Shown here: positions 53,778 through 64,000 of the stretch, piece by piece
Position numbering within the stretch: the first letter of the stretch is position 1
Layout: each line of letters begins with the position of its first letter
Assembly: GCA_910591455.2 (NCBI GenBank)
Contig: OU342821.1
Span: 13,827,787 to 13,891,786, forward strand
Reading direction: 5' to 3'
DNA from: Pholis gunnellus
Taxonomy: Eukaryota; Chordata; Actinopteri; Perciformes; Pholidae
Length of the DNA: 64,000 nt
Translations under genes and position numbers: made by a program
The notes under the pieces: generated by a model
Seen by the model: only the letters and a program-made list of their open reading frames with translations
What the model was told of the DNA's origin: nothing
Databases searched by the model: none

Positions 53778-54195
53778 CGAGTGTGAAGTAGGGGAGAGCT
53801 GTGTTGTCAAGATCATCCATTACGGAAATTCGCCCAGGTAGATCTGTTCTAACGAATAACAGGAGTCGGGATTCCCCCCCTCCCGCTGCTGCTCCTCCTC
53901 CTCCTCCTCCTCCTCCTCCAGTTCCTCCTCCACCGACAGCACCTGCTCCAGCGGCAACCCCGCCACCGGCCACGTTCCCCGAGGCTCCGCCGGTGAAGCT
54001 GAACTCGTTCTCCCGGAGCACGGGCAGGGTAGAGACGGTTACCGCTTTCACCTCACATGGCGCCTCCGCGTCGCTCTCTTTGTCCCGCTCCTCGTCGGGC
54101 GACGTCGCCCCTCTGCTCGCTCGGACCGTCAAGGTCCACGCCAGAAAGAGCCCCGCGAGGAGGAGGCGGAGGTGCGGCAGTCCGACCCTCGCCAT
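53778..54195 (-). CDS. astn2: astn2 exon 1 (coding part), astrotactin-2 N-terminus
   Basis: Encodes residues 1-139 of an astrotactin. In vertebrates ASTN2 is a membrane protein of neurons linked to glia-guided migration and to trafficking of ASTN1 and synaptic proteins. Seen here: a signal peptide with hydrophobic core at residues 11-24 (LLLAGLFLAWTLTV), an acidic stretch (33-45), a conserved block with Cys47 and VTVSTLPVLREN, a Gly/Ala-rich stretch (69-107, nine consecutive Gly at 93-101), then ESRLLLFVR and LDNTALPYFTL. These blocks resemble ASTN2 more than ASTN1. The exon ends CACTCG before a consensus GTAAGA donor at 53777, leaving one base of a Glu codon (phase 1). The ATG at 54195 was chosen because the signal peptide follows it and G occupies both -3 and +4. 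The frame is open further upstream to an ATG at 54468, which would bury the signal peptide. The gene call is secure; the exact start is less so. Confidence 0.93.
53892..53919. repeat. astn2: (CCT)n coding trinucleotide tract in astn2 exon 1
   Basis: About nine CCT units on the plus strand, read as GGA codons on the minus strand. They encode the nine consecutive glycines at residues 93-101. Confidence 0.95.
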
Positions 54196-54440
54196 CCCGC
54201 TTCCTTGCGTGTGGTTCTCTCGCTTTGAGCGCGGCTCATAAGCTGTCCGTTCACTTATAGTACAGTCGCTGCAAAGGAGTCGCGTCCGTCCAGGAGGCGG
54301 CAGCACAGGTGTAGTGAGAATGACATCTCTCGGCTCCTCTCTCTCACACACACGCGCGCACACACATCCGTTTGTGTTCACACCGCGGGACAACAAATCA
54401 ATTAAGCACGGAGAAGCACGTGTTCCTTTTTTTTTTTTTT
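53920..54440 (-). promoter_or_regulatory. astn2: CpG-rich block covering astn2 exon 1, 5' UTR and probable core promoter
   Basis: By eye this block is far richer in G, C and CpG than the AT-rich flanks, as expected for a CpG-island promoter of a developmental neural gene. A perfect E-box CACGTG lies at 54417-54422 and a CA/CG alternating stretch at 54346-54365. I see no clear TATA box on the minus strand within 300 bp of the ATG, apart from the AT-rich hairpin at 54496-54520. The transcription start cannot be placed from sequence alone. Confidence 0.5.
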
Positions 54441-54485
54441 TTTGAAGTGGAGTCAGGACGATCGTCATGATATTTTCGTTTCGGT

Positions 54486-54526
54486 CGCGTGGCTTAATTT
54501 ATTTAAAAAATAAATAAATTCACGCG
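54486..54526. repeat. Perfect AT-rich inverted repeat with CG-rich outer arms upstream of astn2
   Basis: Ten-base perfect arms AATTTATTTA (54496-54505) and TAAATAAATT (54511-54520) surround a five-base A loop. Six more pairs form outside, CGCGTG (54486-54491) with CACGCG (54521-54526), with a four-base bulge on the left. It lies about 290 bp upstream of the astn2 ATG. Confidence 0.75.
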
Positions 54527-56312
54527 CTCTCAATATCTGATGATGATCTGAAAAAAATGAAAGTAAGACTTCGGATTTCTTCAATCACATGGGACTTTTA
54601 TTTTATTGTGAAATCGGCGATTCTGGTAGAACGAGAACTTTGACTTTGCTTGTCATAAAAACATACGTAAGTGAATAAAATAAGCAGATGTGTGTATGGG
54701 GGACTCTAGCCACATCATTAGCATATGCCTCAGTTCTTCCAAACATATCGTTCAAAATGCATTCTTGACCTTGGAAGCAGACATTAACTGAACAATATAA
54801 CCTCGAAGTCCATTTAGCACTGCAGCTGTTCTGGAGCTTTTGATCATCACTTGGTCTTCATATTATTACTATGTATTATTAAAAGTTGTAGGACAGGTTC
54901 AAAGGTCATTCTTGAACTGGCAAAAAGCAGTTGACTAAACAATCTCACCCCAAGCAAATATTTTATATTTGAAAAGCATATACAATGTGTAATTGTTGTT
55001 TTTGTTTAAACCAGTTTAAATCAATACCTTCAAAAAACAGCCTAAGGCACTATTTCAATAATAAAACACAAGGAATTATGTTTACCACACTAATCTTAAA
55101 TAGTGATTCATAATAAACAGTACGCTGCAAACAATAGCCCCTCTTCATTTTATAAATGAGGCAGCAGGTCTTCAACAGCCAGTGCTCAGCAGATTTTCAC
55201 TCATCCATACACCTACTGTCATCTCATGCCCTTTTACTACCAATCTTATCCAGCTCGTGCAAATATAAAAGTTTCTAGATTCTAGTCTACTACTTCAACT
55301 AACTGCACAGTTTCACCCAAAAAATCCCAGTTTAGAAGTGAAGTACATTCATCCCACCTTGAAAAATATCACCACGTGTCACTGCACCAGACATGAAAGT
55401 GAGGAATGTTCATCGCAAAATCCCAAGAGGTTCTGAAAAGCAATACAATATAGTAGTAAAAATGTTCAACTGAATTCAATAAAATCTGAATTTAATCTTA
55501 GAAATAAGTTACAGATAGTTTAGAAAATGAATATACATTAAAAAAGAGCTAATCAAAGGCTTAGTGCACAAGTTAATATTCACCTAATGCTTAAAAAAGA
55601 AAGTTACAAATGTAAGGAGGCAGGCTGTTCCAAAGCTTCAGCGTTACCTTGATCCACAACCATAAAGTCAACATAAACAATGGTCACCTAATTTGCTTCA
55701 TATCAGCTTTTTGATATTTTGAATGTTAGATTCTAAATCGAATGGATTGTGAGTTTAAGAGAACCATAGATGAGGCAGGAGTTCAAGGTCCTTTATTCTC
55801 ATGTCTATGTTGATTTATTAATTAGTGTGTGTTTGTGTGTCTGGTTTTGGATCTGCAAAGGGAAAACATTAACATTTAATCAGATGTCCATAGAAATGGT
55901 GTGCAATAATACAAAATAAAAAAAAAATCAGATATTAGATAAGGAAATGTGCTTACAGGACACACACACACACAACATGGTGGAGGTCAAAGACAGAACA
56001 ATCGGAGCGGTATATATAGCCTCTCATTTGGGTGAAGCGATGCACCTGAGGGGGACATGTCCTTTAAAGGCAGGAGTGCTAGTGCTGTCCTCCCTGCCTC
56101 ATGTGCTCATGTGACCTTGTCATCATACCGCCTCTTCAATCAAGAACATAAATAAATAAAAATGAGAAGCATATCAACATATTAGTTTGGCCTTCTTTAA
56201 AAAAAAAAAAAAAAGTCAACCTTGTTGCTTGTAATTTTCTGGCTCACCCAAACATTAGAATACATCTGAATAGTTGTCACTCTTTGCGAGAGAGACAATG
56301 TGTCCCCTTGGG

Positions 56313-58240
56313 CTTTGTCCATGGTGCTGAAACATTTAAACGTACACCGTGTTCCAATGCCATACATACACGTACTACACGGTATGTAGTACTTGTCCAC
56401 TGATATTCATATTATGTTATGCAATTAGTACCTGAGAAGTGAATGCAGTGACTATAGAACACAGATGTTAATTAAACTAATTAAACATATCCTTTGAGTG
56501 TTGCATGTGGGACAAGAAGTCCATCAACACACACACACAAACAATCATACAAATGTATGCATACTAACATCTTTGGGCATACTTAATATGTGTCACTACT
56601 ACGGTGAGGACATACTGCTTACTCCAAATTTCTTACAATTAATATGGGAAAAGGCCACAGCACCAACCGTTCTCTCTGTCGCTCTCCATGGTGCTGAAAT
56701 ATTCAAACACACTCTCTGTGTGTGTTTTTCCTCATAGTGCCGAAGTGTTCACTCACATGATGTGTGTCAGTAATCTTGAGCACTTAAAGTAGGTGCACTT
56801 GCACACGGCCACTGGTAAGTAGGCAAAAGCATGTTCCTTTTGAAATAGAAAAAAAAGACTACGGGAGCACACTTTTCCCAGATCGTGAGTGCAGCCCATT
56901 GGTAAAAGTAACACACAATGACTTGAACTAAGCATGCAGATGACATGTATACCATTAATACAGGTGCTCATGCATTAACTTACCCAAGTCAGTTTTGCTG
57001 CTGGTCGACTGAAGGTGCCTGCTCTCTCCTAATAACTTAAGACACCTCAGTCCGAGTCGCAGTGAGTAGGAAGGACTGCATATTTGCTGACGCTTCAAGG
57101 AAAATTAGCTAATGACGGCCAAAAAACATTTTCATCACAAGCCTTCTTTTTAGGAATATAGTTGCTAAGAGGGACTTGCAAGTCGCCAAATCGGTGTGTT
57201 TGTCCGTCAATCTGCCAGTAAGGCACATTCACTCTCCTTGGCATGAGTAAAAAAGGGCAGCGGCCAAAACACTCACCCTCCAATTGATGCACACTTGCCC
57301 TAGTAGTACTGATGTGAATATAGTCAGAGCCATTCAATTCAAACTATTGATATTGTTAGTATTAATATGCACCTTTAAGGTCATCAAGTTGCCTTACATG
57401 TTGCTTTGGTGTGAATACAATTAGTGTGATGAAATATTGGCAGGGCCATGACATCTGTAACTTTTAGTGATTTTTTCAAAAAAGCATTGATGAATAACAC
57501 AACTCAATGACAAATTATTAGTATGTTTTGTGAAAACAAAATCACACAAAAAAGAAAATGTGCTTGAACAACTCAACCAAAACTCGCCTGAGCGACGGGG
57601 CGATCCTCATTAGTTAAGCGAGTTCCAATGTGTCTTTTTAATCCACCACACAATAGCAATCACCAAACATGTGTCGAACAAGTCTGCACTTAACTTGCAA
57701 ACACTGTACTGCAGGTCTCTCTCTGTGTGTGTGTGTGTCTGTCTCTCCGTGGTTTTGAGATATTCAAACCCCAGATGTTGTTCAAATCAGCCCTGGTTGT
57801 CAAACTGTTTATTTAAGGGACACTATTCAGTGGCTTTTGCATGTTTGGTTTAGTCATACCGAGGCACATCCCAAACATAACTGTGCAACAGTGAACATTG
57901 CCCCCTTTTGGGCAGTGCATCCCATAATCTGCGGGCATCAAAAGATGCCACAGAATACCAGTTGACAGCTGACCAAGCTATGCGACATGTCATAAGTCAC
58001 CAACTTTGGTCACGGCGCTCGAGAGGCGAGGACGCGCTGCCACTGACCCGTTGTCTTCCCGTCTTTTCCGAGCATTTCTTCATGCATTTTTAAGTGGGAG
58101 TAACTAAGACACGAGGAAAAAGATGAAAGGAGGAAAGTAGGGTAAACAAAGATGAATGAAAACAAATGAGAGGAGCCTCATGTGCATGTGCTCGCAAACT
58201 TGGTCTCTCCCCATGGAGCTGAAACATTCAAACACTGAAG
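56313..58240. repeat. Four dispersed copies of a ~30-bp motif
   Basis: The core reads roughly CTCTCCATGGTGCTGAAACA followed by TTCAAAC. Copies lie at 56313-56341 (TTGTCCATGGTGCTGAAACA), 56681-56710 (CTCTCCATGGTGCTGAAATA), 57741-57770 (TCTCCGTGGTTTTGAGATAT) and 58203-58235 (CTCCCCATGGAGCTGAAACA). The second copy is followed by a weaker version (CATAGTGCCGAAGTGTTCA, about 56734-56752). Spacing is irregular, so this is not a simple tandem array. Confidence 0.6.
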
Positions 58241-60089
58241 TCTCTGTTTCTCTCCATTCAAAAGACACACACATGAAATTCAATCCAAATCAAATACTGT
58301 TTTCCTTTCTCTTTTTTGGGGGGAATTTGATTATTTAGAATATCACAGAGCCAAGGCCACATCTTTTTTCTTTATGTGCAACACACTACTGTCATAATTA
58401 CTACAACAAATGCACAGAACACACATGTATCCATGTTGTTCTCTTTAGCCACCGCACAAAATCACCATCAGAAGGTTCCTGTGAGAGAATGCTTAACATT
58501 CAATGATGCATGGATTTCTATTTGCAACCCTTAGTAACTTTATTGCATCCTTACATAAGAGACCATAATGCACTTTTTGCAGATATGTTTGCTTTGTTTT
58601 TTTTCCAACCATGGACCACTTTCCTAACTGGCTGAATCAGTTTTGTTAACTGTTTTGTTTCTAAGAGGTAAGCCGAAAGCTATCTTATTCATCTTGCTGG
58701 TGACAATTAAAGTATGCATGGGGTAAGAAGCTAATTGGTATCCTTAAATCACTGTTTAAGTTCTGTGGCTCAAGTGTTTAATCCATACTTTAAAGAACTA
58801 ACATCAAAGTGAACCCATCCACACCCACCACCTCTACATTCATTTGCATTTGGGCAACTTTCTCCCTTTCCCTGCTGTGTTAATTTGACACTTTAGTCCG
58901 TCACAACGATTTCCTGATAGAATAGTTGGCTGCAAAGATTAGCCTAAAGGGCAAATCTGGCATGCGTTGCTGTCCTCCTAGTGAAGGTGCTGACACTGGA
59001 TAGATCTAGTGAGGGTCCACAGAGCATATGCCGTCGTCTCGCCGACGTGACCTCTTTTGCTGATAGATTTCATTGAACGCTGTCTGCCTTTAATGGGTAA
59101 ACAGTAACAAGACATCAGATAGGATTGATTGATGTCGGTGTGTTGGGCGAGGTGGCGGAGAGCTGCAAGTAGCAACTTAAACAAGGCTATGGAAAGGAAC
59201 ATTGCATTGTTACTTGCTGATGGAGAGCTGTGGTTGGTGATGTGAGATTTATTGCTCAGGAAATTGCTTCGACCTGAATGCTGTGGCAGCCTCTGACTCT
59301 CTTAAAATTGAATTTGATAGACAACAAGCTAATGTTCACTGCACCTGAGATGGTTAAACAGATTTCCGTGGCATAATGAGCAAAGGACCTGACATTTTCC
59401 CTCCCCACTTCCTTCAGCCAGACTGGCAGAGTGTTGTTTAATGTCAACAAATCATCGAAAAGTATCTCTTTCTGCTCTGTCCTTTGAGTTAGGTGTTGAT
59501 GCTATACTTGGTAGTATGTCTGTGTACCAAGTCCTCGTCCTAAGATTCTAGTATGGTAGTCTAAATCCCTAAAAAAGAGCCCGCAAATCTGGAATTAAAA
59601 CGAAAATGAACAGTACTTTCCCCTCCTTCATCCATTATTTAAGAAGATATTCAGTAAGCTAAAATGTTTTAAGTGAACCTGTGCAAAGGCCAGCTGTAGA
59701 AATCTGTTGCTATACAGATCAGTCTATAAATGTGTATACATGAGTGGGTGTAGGGCACAAACAGCTTAATGATATATGCATTTTCTGCAAGCAACACCCA
59801 TCAGAGTTTTTCAATATATGCTTTAGATACAGGTTAGAAGCCTGCAAGTGGATCGAGATCCCATGGGCGCCACGGGAATTGCGTGAATGTCGGAAGTGGG
59901 ATATATTTATTCTAATGTGGGCAGTCAGCATGAACTTTGCGGACCGATCACATAATAACATTTAATATATTAATATGTGAAGCTAGTATGACTGGACTCA
60001 ACCTTTTTATTTATTTTTTTTACAATTTTGATACAGCTGAAAAATGTCGACAGCCATTCTTGCTTTGTGAGGCGGTAATTATGCACAGT

Positions 60090-60580
60090 GCTAGTTGGAG
60101 CTAAATGCTAATGTCAGAATGATAAAATGTTCACAATGCTAAGATGTTGATTCTGAGCTGGCGAAATTCTTACCATGTTTACCATTACATCGCTATTTAG
60201 CACCACACACAAAGCACAATTGTCGACGATGAGAATATCTTTTTTTTCATGTATTTGGCCATAAACCCAAATGCTGGAGAAATTGAAATTCCAAGCTGGT
60301 GATGGAGCTAGATGATTTTAAGGGATTACAAATGTGAAGAGGAGGATTGTCTGTACCACATTTCTTGGAAACCCATCAGAGAGACTATTAACAAAAAAAA
60401 AAACTCAAAAAAAAAGCAAACAAAAATGAATCTCGTGTTGGCGCTAGAGGACCATAGATATCTGCAACACATTTTACTGCAGTCCTTCTGATAATTGTTG
60501 GGATTTTACAGTCTGGACCAAGGTGGTGGACGGACCGATATTTCCATCAACAGAGCCCCGCCTAAAGATGGACTAAAGAG
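60090..60580 (+). repeat. Old teleost-type interspersed repeat
   Basis: Landmarks in order: GAGCTAAATGCTAATGTCAG, then GTTCACAATGCTAAGATGTT, ATTTAGCACCACACACAAAG, a 'tatttggccataaac' word, TTGGCGCTAGAGGACCATAG, ATTTTACAGTCTGGACCAAG and GTGGTGGACGGACCGATATT. This series matches a widespread fish repeat, as judged from memory. It is interrupted by an A-rich insertion at about 60390-60425. It has no coding capacity. Confidence 0.65.
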
Positions 60581-61528
60581 AAAGTACTGCGTAATGAAAT
60601 GAAGCCCCACTAATAACTTGTTCTTGCAGCTTGAGTGGAAACAGTCTGGAGAGCTATAGTGTGTTGTACTGGCAGTGTTTTCCTGTGCAATCTTTGCTAA
60701 TTGATTAGTTTAAGTTATCTGGAGACTGCCCCCGTTCGGCAGGTGTAAACAAAGAGCCCCTCAATTAGAAACTGGGTTACACCTGGAGGACAAACACACA
60801 CCCACAAAACACACAGAAGCACACAGAAACGACCCCTAACAAATTGGTTTAGTGGGTGCTGAGCACACATTCCAACAAATGTGTACAGCAGGATACTGAT
60901 AAGTCCTTTTAGTTCCAAGTAGAGAGACTTCAAATCTGTTCCCCCAATTTGTAGAGTGATGTAACGCATGTGGGGGCTGGACCTTGACAGATTTCATGGT
61001 TCTTCAAAATGGCTTCCATCAGCACTCGTACATTTTATGAAATCAAGAAAAGATAAGTGTGTTGGGATGTAATTATGAGTGTTTCAGTTTAATCTGCGGA
61101 TTCCTCTCACTGAGTGAACATCTCAGGAAAAGTTGGATTAGTGGATTTTTATTCATTTTATGGCGGCATCAGCATTTTGTTCACGGAAATGCATGTGGTT
61201 TTGTTCTTGTCCTTCGTAGAGGACACAATAATTTACTATTTATTTCACTGTCACATCTGAGACAGCTCTTTTACCAAAGCAGAACACAACTGACACAGAA
61301 CGGGAGACTAAAGCACGAGTTGGTTTATGAGCAGATGAGAACCCATAAGTTCTTCTGGAAGTAAGTTTTGTCCCACAAACGAGTTCAAAAACTTTCAGGT
61401 TCTCTTTGAATGAGCTCTGTGGCCTAAAAACCACATATCAAAAGCAAACCGAGTAAAAAAACTTCAGCAAAATACATCTAAATATCGACTTGTCTTTTAT
61501 GTTATCTTTAATTCATTCTCTTGGTTGA

Positions 61529-61550
61529 TGTGTGTGTGTGTGTGTGTGTT
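61529..61550. repeat. (TG)n microsatellite
   Basis: About 11 TG units upstream of astn2. Confidence 0.95.
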
Positions 61551-64000
61551 CGTTGTAAATGAAGCCCCTGCACCCGTTACAGCACGTACCATTAAGTGAA
61601 TGCAGAGTCGGTGTGTGGTGGCCAGCAAACAGCAGTTAGATGTGGTAGCGCATTTACACACAGAGACCTCTATTATGTGAATAGGTCTGTTGTCATTCAG
61701 GGCCATGTCCCACCTCATTGACAGGTCTGTGGCCATCCGAGTGACTCCGAGTGGTAGAAAATCTACCTCTGGATGACCCCACCCACTGCTCGTATCATCG
61801 TCCATCATCCCCGTTGAGAGCTGCCAGGTCAGCTGTCACCTCTGTTTACCGTCCACATCCTGGCCCACCGACTCACCCATCCGTTAGTCCCGCCGGTGAC
61901 AGACGGGGGTAGGTGGGACAGTCGGGCAAGGTCAGAAGTGTGGCCTTACTCTCATAACTCTGGCCTTGCTCCCTGCAGTTACGTTTAGCTCTCCTTCCTG
62001 CGTTCCTCACCGATCCATCTGTCACCGGCATTACGAGCAGTGCAATATATTCCTCCCCCCCCCCCCCCCCAGGCATGTTTCATTACAGCGTTCAAGCTGG
62101 TGCACTTGGACTCTACTGCAGAGAGTTTAAAGAGCATTTAAATCTATTTTTTTTAGTTTTTTTTTTTTTTAATCAAAACACAGCGTGGTGTATTGTCAAA
62201 ATAATTATAATTACAAAACAAAAAAAGAAGTGCAGGACGTGGCAAAGTCTGAAAGTTATTCCATGAATATAAATAAATGTAAGAAATGAAGGTTTGTCAA
62301 ATCTAATTTCACTGCTGCTCTGGGTAATTTCCAACAACGTATCTGAGCTGCGTCTGTGTCTCTGTGCGTCCACTTCCTCCAGTATTAACTTAGCTGTCCT
62401 TTACTTTTCATTGTGCTTGTGAAATTAATAATCAGACTTTTATATATATTTCACCAACAGATGTTGGTAGTGGTCTGTTAGGAATGCATATATATACATA
62501 TAACTCATTTGGTTTTGCTGAATTTGTCTGACTTTACTGAAAACTGGATGATCTGTCAATTTAAATGAGTATGGCTTTCTCTTGTTTGTATTAGCTGAAA
62601 AGTATTTAAAAACACATGTTATAATATGCGTCTCTTACTTTCAGACACATCTGTTTTGTTCCCTGAATTGTAGACTGCAGCTCTATGTTAACGTACAGCT
62701 TGATTGTACAGAGAGATGAAGCCAGACTCCAAACTAGAACAAAGAACAGAGATTATAAAAGATCAATTCTTGCCTCCCTGTTTTGGCCTCCAGTGGATTT
62801 AGAGACTCTCATTATAAATTCTCTCCAACAAATTCCTCTACTGAAGGGTGAGATGTCTTTGCACTTCCATAAAATCTAAGATTTAAACGTACCCCGGGCA
62901 AGCTAGATTTAGTACGTAACAAATGTGAAATCCAATCACTGTCAGAAAAAAAAACCTTCTCAATGAGGGAGTACGAGTATATGTACTTCCAGCCCCTTTT
63001 CAGAGTTTTATTTTTTACTTTTTATGTGGCAAAAAAAAACATGTTTAACTAAATATGAATGGTAGCAAAGTATTTTTTACGTAACTTGTCTGGAGGGGAA
63101 CCTTGATTAAAGGCCAAAGGTGATGTGTTGCTGGGACTCTCTGAAGGAAGAAAAGGTTTATGTTTAAATCAACCAAATACAAAGTGTACAGTATGATGTA
63201 TTACTTTATAATCAGTAATGCATGTGTAGTTTCATGAATCATATTTTAATATTCAAATAGTTTTAGAACATATTCAAATATGAATATCCTTGTGCTACTA
63301 CGCTATGACTTAATCATAAATTAGAGATGGGTTTTATATGAATATTGCATGTGAATCTTGTTTTTCTTGCAATCAATAGTCTAATAATTGCACTATATGA
63401 GGAGATCCTTTGAGTAATTAAAAAGAAAAAATTGCCATGAGTTATACATTTTTAAAACAGGAAAGTTGTTGTATTTCAGTTATTAGAGATACAAACAGAA
63501 TACACATTGTGTTCATGCAGTATTTAGCTTTTTCATCGTTCATACCTCACAATACCAGGCCACCCTTTCATATTCGATACTTAACCTTTCAGTAACAAAT
63601 ATTCCAAAGAGAGCGGGAAAGTGTAGCCAGTTACATTTATTATCCTGCTGCAGAACCACATTTTACTGCAAGCTGAGCTCAGCAATCAGCAACACACGTC
63701 ATGCCTTCAGAGTCAGCTTCTACGGCACTCTTGACCTGATACAGACACAAAGTACCGTACAGGATTTCAAAAGTGGAGGAGGGGGCGGACCTGAGTTACT
63801 AGCGTTGCAGCAGAGATTATTAGAGCGCCACTGTATCTCTTTCATCTGGTCATGGTGCACTCTGGTATCTACTCCAATGCCCCTGGCTCATCAGCAAGAC
63901 CCCAGACCTAATTTGCAGCTCCTGACATGACCCTCCCACACATTGACTGCTGTAAAATCGGTGCCTTCACACTAATTAGATGGAAACAGAATGCAATTAG

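Larger units (their letters stand above)
54521..64000. other. Non-coding sequence upstream of astn2
   Basis: No exon or RNA gene is recognised. Open frames are at most about 103 codons and resemble no family I know. Contents are (CA)n/(TG)n tracts at about 55.96, 57.73 and 61.53 kb, four scattered copies of a roughly 30-bp motif between 56.3 and 58.25 kb, an old interspersed repeat at about 60.1-60.6 kb, a C homopolymer at 62.06 kb and a spaced inverted repeat at 61.89-62.03 kb. I see nothing in 54.55-55.95, 58.3-60.0 or 62.1-64.0 kb. Confidence 0.7.

Noticed and set aside
53801..54241. Proline-rich 146-codon frame on the plus strand
   Set aside because: It is the antisense shadow of astn2 exon 1; the Pro run is the reverse of the Gly-encoding repeat.
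54761..54950. Two similar segments beginning CATTCTTGA (54761 and 54908) considered as a local duplication
   Set aside because: Similarity is limited to about 40 bases at roughly two-thirds identity and does not continue.
1..64000. CRISPR arrays, operons, prophage or bacterial-type systems
   Set aside because: The window is vertebrate intronic and intergenic DNA with one split gene; no such structure is present.

Overview
The window looks like vertebrate nuclear DNA, most likely from a teleost fish (percomorph-like). It has very low coding density, abundant (TG)n/(CA)n microsatellites, decayed transposon fragments of types common in fish genomes, and GT-AG introns. The group assignment rests on recognised repeat types and protein similarity judged from memory; no database was searched.

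One gene is supported: astn2 (astrotactin-2), on the minus strand. Exon 1 (ATG at 54195, coding to 53778) encodes the signal peptide and first part of the lumenal/extracellular N-terminus. Exon 2 (14324 to 14137) continues that ectodomain, and the open frame stops just before the expected first membrane segment. The exons join in phase 1 without a gap, giving 139 codons plus 63 codons. Intron 1 is about 39.45 kb (14325-53777). Exon 3 and later exons were not recognised, so intron 2 probably runs from 14136 past the left edge of the window.

Layout: 1-14136 is astn2 intron 2, with microsatellites and decayed repeats. 14137-14324 is exon 2. 14325-53777 is intron 1, containing a hAT-like non-autonomous element with an 8-bp flanking duplication, a foldback element, an internally deleted LINE tail, a Tc1/mariner transposase relic, two minisatellites and several microsatellites. 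53778-54195 is coding exon 1, inside a GC/CpG-rich block reaching about 54.4 kb that probably includes the 5' UTR and promoter. 54.5-64 kb is non-coding upstream sequence, with a dispersed ~30-bp local repeat and an old teleost-type repeat at about 60.1-60.6 kb.

I found no tRNA, rRNA, CRISPR, operon or intact transposon gene. Nothing in the window supports a new multi-gene biological system. The points most worth a second look are the foldback element, the dispersed 30-bp motif upstream of astn2, the promoter-proximal hairpin, and the glycine tract and open upstream frame of astn2 exon 1.
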